From positions 1 to 26,060 of the forward strand of contig ONYJ01000041.1 of the NCBI GenBank assembly GCA_900322025.1: a DNA stretch of 26,060 nucleotides, read 5' to 3'. Source of the stretch: an uncultured Bacteroidales bacterium (GTDB lineage: Bacteria > Bacteroidota > Bacteroidia > Bacteroidales > UBA932). The translations under genes were made by a program, and so were the position numbers. Under the pieces are notes generated by a model, which did not search any database, was not told where the DNA came from, and saw only the letters and a program-made list of their open reading frames with translations. Shown here piece after piece: positions 8,212 to 16,057 of the stretch (position 1 is its first letter; the number at the start of each line of letters is the position of its first letter).

Positions 8212-9657
8212 TCAGTTAATATTCTTTTTATTTTTTTCTCGCCTGTATATCTTATATCCTATTGCGGCTACAAATATAGAAATCAATGGCGAAATATAGT
8301 TAAACAAGCAGTATGGGGCATAAACCAATGTAGGCACTCCTAATACTCCTGCCTGCATGGCTCCGCATGTGTTCCATGGAATCAGCACAGATGTTACGGT
8401 AGCCGAATCTTCTATGGAGCGGCTCAGTAGCCTGCCTTCGTAGCCTTTTTCTTCATAGAGTTTCTTGAGCATATTTCCGGGAAGAATTATGGACATATAC
8501 TGATCGCTGAGGGCGATGTTGCAAAAAACAGATGTGGCTATGGTGGTAGCAACTAAACTGGCTGTATTTTTTATCAATTTTTCGAGTTTTGTAGTTATAG
8601 TTTGTATAAATCCTCCGGCCTCAAGCATTCCTCCAAAGATAGTAACACTGAGTATCAGCCAAATAGTATCCATCATTCCGGCTATACCATTTGTTGAGGC
8701 AAGTTTCTGGAGCATTGCATTTGGAGCAGCAATATCTACATGAGAAGACATTAGCTCTATAGGTGCATAGATAAAAGTTTGCCAAGTATTTACTTCAAAC
8801 GGGCTTATCTGGCTTATGATTTGGGGCTGTACTATGCATGCCAGAACAGAGGCGAATACGGCACTTAGCAGAAGAGTAAGAATAGGTGATAACTTCTTAA
8901 TCATCAGAAAGATTGTAAAAACAGGCACAAGTAGTAGCCACGGAGAAATATTGTATGTAGATGTAAGGTCGGCCATTTGTCCTTCTATATCGAGATTGGC
9001 AGCACTTGCCGCTCCGGCACCAACAATGGCAAAAACCACCCCGCAAATCAACACTGCAGGTATGTTTGTAATCAGCATGTATTTTACATGATCGTAGAGC
9101 TTGACCCCGGCAATGCTTGCAGCAAGATTTGTGGTGTCTGAAAGCGGAGATATCTTATCGCCGAAGTAGGCTCCGGAAATAATTACTCCGGCCAACCAGC
9201 CCGGATGCAATCCGAGAATACTGCCGGCACTCATCATAGCCACTCCTATTGTTCCTATAGTTGTCCAACTGCTACCTATCATCAGCGACACAAGAGTGGT
9301 AAATACAAAGATAACTATAAGAAATACAGAAGGATGTACCAGTTTCAACCCATAATATACGAGTGATGGAACAACTCCGCTCTGCACCCATGATGCAGTA
9401 AGCGCCCCAATCATAAGCAGGATAAATATGGCTCCTCCGGCACTTTTCAAATTTTTGGTCATTGCATTTTCAATGTTCTCCCAAGGTACTTTCAGATAGA
9501 ATATAGCTATGAGAGAACCAATAACGGCAGCAAAGACCAGAGCTGTTTGCGCCGGACCGGAAGTCAAATCTCCGTCGAATAGGGAAGAGCAGAGAATAAT
9601 TATGCCTACCAGTATTGCAACCGGTAGCAGAGCCAATGCTAATCCTGGTTTTTTCAT
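8212..9657 (-). CDS. nhaC: Na+/H+ antiporter, NhaC family
   Basis: A 481-residue polytopic inner-membrane protein with about 11-12 hydrophobic segments. The family signature GAYFGDKISPLSDTTNLA occupies residues 162-179, and another charged-residue-poor helix pair with SATVTSVLIPWNTCG lies in the C-terminal half. NhaC proteins exchange external protons for internal sodium, and some relatives in the same superfamily exchange organic ions such as malate/lactate or arginine/ornithine, so the substrate is not certain. It is 26 bases downstream of the M14 peptidase stop and 21 bases upstream of the SlyD-like start, consistent with co-transcription. The ATG directly precedes the first membrane helix. 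Confidence 0.88.
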   Translation of the reverse strand: MKKPGLALALLPVAILVGIIILCSSLFDGDLTSGPAQTALVFAAVIGSLIAIFYLKVPWENIENAMTKNLKSAGGAIFILLMIGALTASWVQSGVVPSLVYYGLKLVHPSVFLIVIFVFTTLVSLMIGSSWTTIGTIGVAMMSAGSILGLHPGWLAGVIISGAYFGDKISPLSDTTNLAASIAGVKLYDHVKYMLITNIPAVLICGVVFAIVGAGAASAANLDIEGQMADLTSTYNISPWLLLVPVFTIFLMIKKLSPILTLLLSAVFASVLACIVQPQIISQISPFEVNTWQTFIYAPIELMSSHVDIAAPNAMLQKLASTNGIAGMMDTIWLILSVTIFGGMLEAGGFIQTITTKLEKLIKNTASLVATTIATSVFCNIALSDQYMSIILPGNMLKKLYEEKGYEGRLLSRSIEDSATVTSVLIPWNTCGAMQAGVLGVPTLVYAPYCLFNYISPLISIFVAAIGYKIYRREKNKKNIN

Positions 9658-9683
9658 ATTTAAGATGTTGTGATATTAAACGA

Positions 9684-11228
9684 TTATTCTGTTTCTACAA
9701 GCAACAAGGCTGAAACACAGTTTCCTTCGTTTAGCTCGATAGTAAGATTAAAATTTCCGTTGCTATCTTGTGTATGTGTATAAAGCTTCTTCCAACAGTT
9801 TTCACCTTCTGGATTTACATTTACTTTGGGGCCTACTACCCAACTATAAACTTCATATTTTCCGGCTGGCAGATTCTTGAATCTGAAGCTGGCCTCGGCT
9901 CCTTCTTTTTCTGCCATATAGTAGTGCTCTCCCAAATAGATGTGGTCTGTATCTTCCAGCTTTTGACATTTAGAAGTCTTTGAAGGAACAGGTATTACAA
10001 TTCTTCCGGCCTTGGCTATGCTCAGAAAATCTGAAATAGCCCAGAGGGTTTTCTTACCCATCCATTTCAGATTCTCTATGGTTACAATTTCTCCATCCGC
10101 ATTGCGATTGTAGTAACTGTATGGAGTTTCGTGGGTTATAGCCAGTGTGTTTTCTCCTGCAGTATTCCAGAATAAGCCTTCTATATACCTTGGAGCCATT
10201 TTGGAGAAACTCAGCATATCGCTGTTGAACAACGGATTATCTGCTATAGTTAGAGAAGTAAAGGTCTGCTCCATCTTAAAATACAGAGGAGAGGTGGTTT
10301 CTTCTGTATGCACCCAATAAGTCATGTGGGGGGCTATCTGTGAATGAAAGTTCAGAAAGAGATCTATGTATTTTTCTCCATAAGTGGTGGTGCTCAGAAA
10401 GTTCTTGATATTTTTAATTTCCGGGCGGGTGAGAGAATCAGGGCGGTCGTAGTTGATTTCCATATTTACGCCTATTGCATCGCATCTGGAGAATCCAAGG
10501 GCCACACCGTCTGGATTTGCAAATGGAAGAATGTAGAAAACGGCATTATCCCTAAGGCTTCTTGCAAATGGAGTAGGGGCAATAAGCTCTTCAATAAGAC
10601 CTTCCAAGCACCATGAGGTAGGTGTTTCGCTGGGATGGATACGGCCGTGTATGTAAACCTTCTTTTTATGTTTGTCGGAAATATTGTGGTTTGTAACCAC
10701 CATCATATTCATTTCTCTTCCTTGCAAGCTCTTGCCTATGGAGTAGCTTCGCACTCCGTCTCTGTATTGCCATTCTTCCATCATCTGAGCCAAATGAGTA
10801 TTGGTGTATGGTACGCAGTAGGCTATCCAAACGGAGTCTTTATCGTAGAGCTTTCTTGAGGTGAATTTTTCTATCATCTCAGTCTTAGGGTCGAATCTTT
10901 TCCACTCTTTGTTGTCGTAGCTGTAGAATGGAGCCCAAGGGTCGGTATCGATGAATTTTAGCGTGATGTCTTTGCCTTTTACTCCTGTCATTAGAAAATA
11001 AAACCATCTGGAACTTGGTTCAAGAAGTGTATCTACTGGATTTTCAGGATCTTTTGCGCTAATTATATCATAAACCAGAGTTTTTGCATTTATATCGGTA
11101 CTGTCTGTAAGTTCTGCTTTTCCAAGTCTTCCGCATTCAAAGTCGTACGAGAACCTTACCTGAGCTTTAAGGCTTGAAAACAAAAAGGTTAAGCAGAGCG
11201 TAAAGATAATGATGAGTGTTCTTTTCAT
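9684..11228 (-). CDS. Secreted M14-family zinc carboxypeptidase-like protein
   Basis: A 514-residue exported protein. Residues 1-22 are a signal peptide ending SSLKA|Q. Residues about 24-150 resemble the beta-rich N-domain seen before the catalytic domain in cytosolic-carboxypeptidase-like M14 members. The catalytic domain has the zinc ligands H198 and E201 in HPSE, the third ligand H295 in NFHSQ, NPDGV at 238-242 and the general base E367 in THETPY. A smaller beta domain follows from about 400 to the end. The usual substrate-carboxylate NR pair is not evident: the corresponding stretch is GVNMEINYD at 253-261. It could therefore cut something other than a free C-terminal residue. It lies 40 bases after the TIGR02757 stop. 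Confidence 0.83.
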   Translation of the reverse strand: MKRTLIIIFTLCLTFLFSSLKAQVRFSYDFECGRLGKAELTDSTDINAKTLVYDIISAKDPENPVDTLLEPSSRWFYFLMTGVKGKDITLKFIDTDPWAPFYSYDNKEWKRFDPKTEMIEKFTSRKLYDKDSVWIAYCVPYTNTHLAQMMEEWQYRDGVRSYSIGKSLQGREMNMMVVTNHNISDKHKKKVYIHGRIHPSETPTSWCLEGLIEELIAPTPFARSLRDNAVFYILPFANPDGVALGFSRCDAIGVNMEINYDRPDSLTRPEIKNIKNFLSTTTYGEKYIDLFLNFHSQIAPHMTYWVHTEETTSPLYFKMEQTFTSLTIADNPLFNSDMLSFSKMAPRYIEGLFWNTAGENTLAITHETPYSYYNRNADGEIVTIENLKWMGKKTLWAISDFLSIAKAGRIVIPVPSKTSKCQKLEDTDHIYLGEHYYMAEKEGAEASFRFKNLPAGKYEVYSWVVGPKVNVNPEGENCWKKLYTHTQDSNGNFNLTIELNEGNCVSALLLVETE

Positions 11229-11268
11229 ATAATTGTATGCGTATTTGTTCAGTGTAGCCTTAACTAAG

Positions 11269-12078
11269 TTATGCTTTTTTCTGTTTACTTACTTCTGTTT
11301 TGTATTGAATGCTTTTTGCAGATTTTCTACTCTTTGCCTGCTCTGCTATCGGATATGCAAAAAGAGCAAAGTCTCCAAGGCACGGGTCTTCTGCAAAACA
11401 CTCTTTGAGAAAGTCTGTGATTTCTAAAGCAGTTTTAATATCCGTTCCTTTCCTTTCGGTAATACCCAAGGCCAAGGCTGTCTGATGTACATGTACATCG
11501 AGGGGTATTATTAGATTTTTGGGGTTGATTGTTTTCCAGATGCCAATATCTACTACCCCATCGTTTCTTACCATCCAGCGTCTAAGCATGTGGATTTTCT
11601 TGTTTGCACAATTCTTGTCTTCTTTTTGCCCGAAAATAAGAATTCTCATCTGTTGGGGCGAAAGATTTTCAAGGCTCTCGTTATGAGTGTAAAACTCTTT
11701 AAGATTGGAGCAAATCATTGCAAACTCGCTCCATTTTATGGTTCTGTGAAGGCTTTCTTGGCTGCTGCGGTACTTGCCGGACATAACATACTGAAACGGT
11801 TTCCACTGCATCTCATCCATAGCCCTGCCTATATCTCTCACTATCATACTCCTTCTGCCCCACGCCAGATGGGCTGCTATAACTGCGGCTATCTCAATAT
11901 CTTGGAGTGTTACATTGTAGCTGTCGGGCACAGGATATCCGTAAGAGCAGGGTTTGCCTGCCATCAGACAGAAGAAATGTCTGGGAAAGGCAATAGGATC
12001 TTCCACAAAATATGCAGGATTGTTGTACTTTGCGGCTATCTTCCTGATGTTTGTAATTATCTCCTTACGCTTATCCAT
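11269..12078 (-). CDS. TIGR02757 family protein (HhH-GPD-like fold), function unknown
   Basis: A 269-residue cytoplasmic protein of the TIGR02757 family, common in Bacteroidota. Family landmarks are the early segment DPIAFPRHF, the AAHLAWGRR helix, the block IPLDVHVHQTALALGI, and the C-terminal GDFALFAYP. The family is distantly related to helix-hairpin-helix DNA glycosylases; activity is unproven. I chose the ATG at 12078 (MDKRKEI). An in-frame start 35 codons upstream at 12183 would place the N-terminus across the rpmE2 terminator hairpin and has no family similarity. A TAAATTTG -7 candidate lies just upstream of the chosen start. It may lead a unit with the M14 peptidase, NhaC and SlyD-like genes. 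Confidence 0.85.
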   Translation of the reverse strand: MDKRKEIITNIRKIAAKYNNPAYFVEDPIAFPRHFFCLMAGKPCSYGYPVPDSYNVTLQDIEIAAVIAAHLAWGRRSMIVRDIGRAMDEMQWKPFQYVMSGKYRSSQESLHRTIKWSEFAMICSNLKEFYTHNESLENLSPQQMRILIFGQKEDKNCANKKIHMLRRWMVRNDGVVDIGIWKTINPKNLIIPLDVHVHQTALALGITERKGTDIKTALEITDFLKECFAEDPCLGDFALFAYPIAEQAKSRKSAKSIQYKTEVSKQKKA

Positions 12079-12098
12079 ACTAATCTTTCTTGACAATC

Positions 12099-12106
12099 CA
12101 AATTTA
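12099..12106 (-). promoter_or_regulatory. Candidate -7 element for the TIGR02757 gene
   Basis: The minus strand reads TAAATTTG, matching TAnnTTTG, 20 bases before the chosen ATG at 12078. There is no obvious -33 TTTG. It also lies inside the rejected N-terminal extension, which supports the shorter start. Confidence 0.35.
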
Positions 12107-12164
12107 TACAAAATCTGTAAGAATAGGGGCGTGTTCTTGAGGTTTAGTGTAAAGGTAAGCAAAT

Positions 12165-12200
12165 AAAAAGAGAGACAGCTCATTGAACTGTCTCTCTTTT
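12165..12200 (-). terminator. Rho-independent terminator of rpmE2
   Basis: A perfect 13-bp inverted repeat: 12166-12178 pairs with 12188-12200 around a 9-base loop. On the minus strand the 3' arm CTGTCTCTCTTTT runs into TATTT, giving a U-rich tail. It lies 16 bases after the rpmE2 stop and before the TIGR02757 gene, so it should end the rpmE2 transcript. Confidence 0.88.
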
Positions 12201-12216
12201 CAACCTTTTAGCAGTG

Positions 12217-12462
12217 TTACTTTTTCTTGTAACGGCTGTAGAACTTGTCAACGCGGCCGGCGGTATCTACGAGCTTCATCTTACCGGTATAAAACGGATG
12301 GGATGAAGAAGATATTTCTACCTTTACCAAAGGGTAGGTCTGGCCATCTATTTCAATTGTCTCTCTGGTAGCTTCACAACTTCTTGTGATAAATACCTCT
12401 TCGTTAGACATATCCTTGAAAGCTACAAGTCGGTAGGTTTCGGGATGTATAGACTTTTTCAT
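12217..12462 (-). CDS. rpmE2: 50S ribosomal protein L31 type B
   Basis: An 81-residue ribosomal protein. It begins MKKSIHPETYR and has FKDMSNEEVFITRS, a central TYPLVKVEISSSSHPFYTG block and the C-terminal GRVDKFYSRY, all classic for type B L31. It has a single Cys and no CxxC pairs, so it is the zinc-free form. An upstream TTG two codons earlier could extend it, but the ATG at 12462 matches the family N-terminus. It has its own promoter (TTG-N19-TATATTTG) giving an approximately 18-nt leader, and a strong terminator. In many bacteria type B L31 replaces the zinc form under zinc limitation; in Bacteroidota it is often the only L31. Confidence 0.96.
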   Translation of the reverse strand: MKKSIHPETYRLVAFKDMSNEEVFITRSCEATRETIEIDGQTYPLVKVEISSSSHPFYTGKMKLVDTAGRVDKFYSRYKKK

Positions 12463-12487
12463 TTGCAAATGATTTTAATTCGGGGTG

Positions 12488-12517
12488 CAAATATACAATT
12501 TTTACCATTATATGCAA
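12488..12517 (-). promoter_or_regulatory. Bacteroidota-type promoter of rpmE2
   Basis: On the minus strand TTG (12517-12515), 19 bases, then TATATTTG (12495-12488): a full match to the -33/-7 consensus with standard spacing. It predicts a start of transcription near 12480, 18 bases before the ATG at 12462. It lies entirely in the short gap after the cysteate-synthase-like gene. Confidence 0.72.
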
Positions 12518-12536
12518 TACTTTGCCAAAATAATGC

Positions 12537-13823
12537 TTAGAAGAGGGCAGTAACTTTTTCAACTATTTCTGTAGTGCTGCACTCCGGTGAGAGTATAAGA
12601 TCTGCATAGGCATTTATGCAGTCAAACTCTTTTTTGAAGCGCTTTTCGCCTCCACCTGTAATATTCAGCATTATTGTTTGCTCCGGACTTACCTGCCCTT
12701 GCTCCAAGGCTTTTATCAGGCTGACAACAGCCACCCCTGCAGCAGAGTAAATATCAGAACCTTCCAGTTCTTCGAACATCTCGCATGCTTCCGTGAGTTC
12801 TCCGTTTGTTACTTTCTGAAAATCTCCGCCCGATGCTACAAGGGCATCGTATAGGCCTCCTATTATAGAATATGGGGGTTTGCGGTTGCTTAGAACCGGT
12901 GCTTTTATCTGCAAAGCTTTAGACCTGCCTTCGTTTTCGTCCATAGGCAGTAAATCCCTGCTACCTGCTTTCCATGCATCGTACATAGGTGTAAACGGTA
13001 CATTCTGAGAAGGAATGAGCTTCATGATATTTTGCCCGAATCTCCCGTCATTTATCAGTCTGATATTGGCTTCGTATGCCGCTATGGTTCCTGTGCCGCT
13101 TCCTACCGCCTGAAAGTAGGCGTCTGGAATACGCCCGATAAATTGGGCGGCAGATAATACGGTTGTGGCCATACCATCGCGTCTGGCTACATTTTTAGCT
13201 CCTCCCTCTTCCATAAACATATCGGAGGCATTGAGTTTTGCAGCTAAGGCTATAGCATCGTAGTAATCGCTGCCCTTGGGCGAGCATATTACTTTAACGC
13301 AGTTATTGAGTTTTTCCTTAAACCACAGGGCATTTAAGTTGTCTTCCGGTATTGCAATTACCAGCGGTATGTTGTTGTCTGAACACACTTGTGCAAAAGC
13401 TCTGGCAGTATTGCCGGCAGATGCCACAACCAATACTCTCCGGTTATTTGCAGTGAGCCTTCCGCATACTGAATATGCTTCTGTTTCCTTAAATGAGCAT
13501 GTGCGCATTGTGGCTCCTATCTCCGGCCACCATCCGCTAAAGGTAATATATAAGTTCTTTAGACCTAATTTATCAGCGAGTCCTACGCTCTTGTATGTAA
13601 CTGGGGCGCAGGAACCTTTGAGGGTTCTGGTTATAGGCAACCAATCGGCAAACTTGTACAGTCCGTAAGAAGAGTCTTTAAACTCTATCTGCTTTTTATG
13701 GTAAATGCTTCTGATTAAAGAAGGCGCAGTGTCTTGCGGGTCTGCCATGAGCCAGCCGGTGTCTTCAAACTCTCTGTGAGTTAGACAGCTCTCCAGGTGA
13801 TAGCGGGTAGGTTGTATTTCCAT
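12537..13823 (-). CDS. PLP-dependent threonine-synthase-like enzyme, probable cysteate synthase
   Basis: A 428-residue fold-type II PLP enzyme. The Schiff-base lysine is K112 in TCSFKETEA; VVASAGNTARAF at 132-143 is the substrate/PLP loop; AVGSGTG near 239-245 binds the PLP phosphate; NITGGG lies near the C-terminus. The sequence differs from ordinary threonine synthases, and features such as FADWLPI (58-64), APVTYKSVGLADKLGL (73-88), FSGWWPE and NVARRDGM agree with my memory of the cysteate synthase family (TIGR03844), which makes L-cysteate from O-phosphoserine and sulfite. In archaea cysteate feeds coenzyme M; in Bacteroidota it feeds sulfonolipids (capnine type). It starts 9 bases after the Hdr membrane fusion gene and so is the last gene of that operon. 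A divergent threonine synthase is the alternative. Confidence 0.72.
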   Translation of the reverse strand: MEIQPTRYHLESCLTHREFEDTGWLMADPQDTAPSLIRSIYHKKQIEFKDSSYGLYKFADWLPITRTLKGSCAPVTYKSVGLADKLGLKNLYITFSGWWPEIGATMRTCSFKETEAYSVCGRLTANNRRVLVVASAGNTARAFAQVCSDNNIPLVIAIPEDNLNALWFKEKLNNCVKVICSPKGSDYYDAIALAAKLNASDMFMEEGGAKNVARRDGMATTVLSAAQFIGRIPDAYFQAVGSGTGTIAAYEANIRLINDGRFGQNIMKLIPSQNVPFTPMYDAWKAGSRDLLPMDENEGRSKALQIKAPVLSNRKPPYSIIGGLYDALVASGGDFQKVTNGELTEACEMFEELEGSDIYSAAGVAVVSLIKALEQGQVSPEQTIMLNITGGGEKRFKKEFDCINAYADLILSPECSTTEIVEKVTALF

Positions 13824-13832
13824 ATCTGTTTA

Positions 13833-15734
13833 TTATTTATCTGCTATATGTTCGCATACTGCTTCTGCAAAGTCTTTTACTGCAATTGATGCCTTGCTTC
13901 TTATGGCTCGGTAGCACATAGGACAGGCAGTTATGATACTCTCCGGTTTTTCTTCCAGCAAAGAATCCACACAACTTTCGGCTAATTTAGCTCTTTCTTT
14001 TTCATCCAGAGTAATACTACCAAGACTATATCCGCAACAAATGCTTTCATCTCTTTCTTTTTTAGCTTTTTTCAACACCCCAATACTGTTCAGTACAGTC
14101 CGAGGTTCATGATATATGCCGCAACCTCTTCCAAGTTCGCATGGGTCGTGATATACCATTGTGGAATCGGATTTTGAAATATGCAGTTTTGAGTCTTTTA
14201 TCAGCTCGTTAATCAGTTGAGTATAGTGAAGAACTTTTATTCCGCTTAGCCTATACTCTTCCTTGAAAACTTTAAGACATATAGGGCACGATACAAGCAG
14301 AGTGTGGCATCCGGACTCTTGGATTATTCTGCGATTGGCTTCTATGGTTTTTAGTGCAGCTTCTGTTTTTCCGGCAAGCATAAGTGGTCTTCCGCAGCAT
14401 ATTCCTTTATCTTTATCCATAAACTCAAAATCTACCCTTGCTGCCCTAAGTACTGTTTCTACAGACTTGATTATCTGTGGAGTAAGATGGCTCATGCAGC
14501 CGGCGAAATAGAGTATCTTATTTGTTGTTGCCGTATTTTGCGCTTGAGTTGCAAATTGTGGCGAGTAGCTGTTCAGATATGAGTAATCGTAATCGGTCTT
14601 ATTGTTCAGAGTTTCTCTGTGGGCTCTTCTTATGGCCGGAGAATCTACTCCTACCGGACAGATTGCGGCACACTTGCCACACATTAGGCATTTATTTGCT
14701 ATTTCTGTGATTTTACGTTTGTTATGCCTTCTTAAAAAGCGTATGAAATATACAGAAGAGTATTTTAGGTTTTTCTTCTGAACATTCATGGGGCAGGCAT
14801 CTATACATAGTCCACAACTTGAACAGGCATATATTTCGGCTTCGGCAAATCCTTTTCTCGGCTTTCTGACTTTGAGCCCTGCATTGCGGAATACTATGAG
14901 TAGGGGTTCCGTTAATATGTGCATGTATCGCGAAAAAGGCATAGCCACAAAGAACAGCCCAAGACATATAGAATACAGCCACCAGGTTGGCATAAAGTTC
15001 AGTCCATTGCCAAAAAACGTTCTAAAAAGCATATTTAGTGGCTTTGTAAGAAAACTACCACCGCTAAGATCGGCTGTAAAGCCTTCTGCCAGAAGTCTTA
15101 ATGGGAAAATAGCCCACAACGAATACAAGGCCACTCTGTCTGCCAGACTCGGCTTGGTAGTATGCCGCATACCCAAGGCTATTGAGCGTACTCTCTTGAA
15201 CATTGCCAATGCTATTCCGCTGAGTATATATAGTAGCACAAAATCCATCAGGAAAAAGAACAGGGCACCTCTTAAAGTTTCGTGAGCAGGATTTATCCAT
15301 ATAAAGAACCTGTAGAAAATAGGGTAGTATAACGAGCCTTCTGCCAGCGAACTGAGATGCCGTGGTGCAAACAGGGCTAATTCTATATGTCCTAAGACAA
15401 TAAGCAAAAACCATCCGAATGCAATGGATGAGTGCATATATCCAAGTAATGGTTTTCTTTTCCATATTTTGGTATGCAGCAGACAGTCTAATACAATGTC
15501 TTTAATATTCTTCCATGCGGTCTTGGGGGTTACTAAAGATTTTAAAAGCCGCTTTCTGTCTTGAGAAGTAAGGTGATACAAAATTCTTATCAGACCTATT
15601 AGCAAATAGGTGATAATAAATACTATACCAATTACAAACGGTAGAACAAAGTGATTATAGCTGTTAGGGTATCTGTCTATAATTTCTTCCGGAGTAACTG
15701 CCTTAAATGTATCTGAAATCAATAGAGTGATCAT
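13833..15734 (-). CDS. Membrane HdrE/DsrM-HdrD/DsrK-like fusion protein
   Basis: A 633-residue electron-transfer protein. The N-terminal part (about 25-285) has five to six membrane helices of the NarI/HdrE/DsrM type, with candidate heme b ligands H101, H116, H191 and H272. Two [4Fe-4S] motifs follow: C304-C307-C310-C314 and C349-C352-C355-C359. Then come two CCG domains with full Cys sets: C413, C446-C447, C483, C486 and C532, C566-C567, C604, C607. CCG domains bind the noncubane clusters that handle disulfides in HdrB/HdrD. Separate HdrE and HdrD (or DsrM and DsrK) subunits are here one polypeptide. It would link menaquinone to a soluble thiol/disulfide partner. The start overlaps the upstream stop by ATGA. 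Physiological substrate unknown. Confidence 0.85.
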   Translation of the reverse strand: MITLLISDTFKAVTPEEIIDRYPNSYNHFVLPFVIGIVFIITYLLIGLIRILYHLTSQDRKRLLKSLVTPKTAWKNIKDIVLDCLLHTKIWKRKPLLGYMHSSIAFGWFLLIVLGHIELALFAPRHLSSLAEGSLYYPIFYRFFIWINPAHETLRGALFFFLMDFVLLYILSGIALAMFKRVRSIALGMRHTTKPSLADRVALYSLWAIFPLRLLAEGFTADLSGGSFLTKPLNMLFRTFFGNGLNFMPTWWLYSICLGLFFVAMPFSRYMHILTEPLLIVFRNAGLKVRKPRKGFAEAEIYACSSCGLCIDACPMNVQKKNLKYSSVYFIRFLRRHNKRKITEIANKCLMCGKCAAICPVGVDSPAIRRAHRETLNNKTDYDYSYLNSYSPQFATQAQNTATTNKILYFAGCMSHLTPQIIKSVETVLRAARVDFEFMDKDKGICCGRPLMLAGKTEAALKTIEANRRIIQESGCHTLLVSCPICLKVFKEEYRLSGIKVLHYTQLINELIKDSKLHISKSDSTMVYHDPCELGRGCGIYHEPRTVLNSIGVLKKAKKERDESICCGYSLGSITLDEKERAKLAESCVDSLLEEKPESIITACPMCYRAIRSKASIAVKDFAEAVCEHIADK

Positions 15735-16057
15735 TTTCCGTATATCTTGTTAATGGATAGAATAAGATGACGGGTATTAATACCTCTCGGACAAACCATT
15801 GTGCATTTGCCGCACAGCATACAACCGGAGAGTATTTCTAATGCCTCGTCTTTAAGGCCATTCTGCAGATTTAATATCGCTTTCCTTAGACTTGTAGGTT
15901 TGAAATTGCCTGCTGTACAGGTAGCTGTGCAACTTCCACAAGCCATACATTTTAGCACATTCGGCTCTATTTTGGCGAGTTTGCTGAATGTATCTTTGTC
16001 TGAATTGTTGAGGTTAATTCCAGAACTCGGACTGATGCCAAAACCAAAATCTATCAT
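15731..16057 (-). CDS. Small HdrC-like 4Fe-4S protein
   Basis: A 108-residue protein with two [4Fe-4S] motifs, C37-C40-C43-C47 and C79-C82-C85-C89, in the spacing of HdrC subunits. The first motif ends CTAG, so the usual Pro after the fourth Cys is Thr; the second ends CPRG. No membrane segments or signal peptide. It overlaps both neighbours by four bases (ATGA at 16054-16057 with HdrA-like, and at 15731-15734 with the membrane fusion). Translational coupling with both suggests it is an electron relay between the HdrA-like flavoprotein and the membrane protein; that role is inference. Confidence 0.82.
   Translation of the reverse strand: MIDFGFGISPSSGINLNNSDKDTFSKLAKIEPNVLKCMACGSCTATCTAGNFKPTSLRKAILNLQNGLKDEALEILSGCMLCGKCTMVCPRGINTRHLILSINKIYGK

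Noticed and set aside
12079..12183. 35-codon N-terminal extension of the TIGR02757 protein
   Set aside because: It overlaps the rpmE2 terminator hairpin and a -7 element and is absent from the family N-terminus.
12537..13823. Simple annotation as threonine synthase
   Set aside because: The fold matches but the motifs and operon context agree better with cysteate synthase; kept as the alternative in the feature entry.
14788..15285. 165-codon plus-strand open frame
   Set aside because: Antisense to the membrane part of the HdrDE fusion; no motif or start signal.
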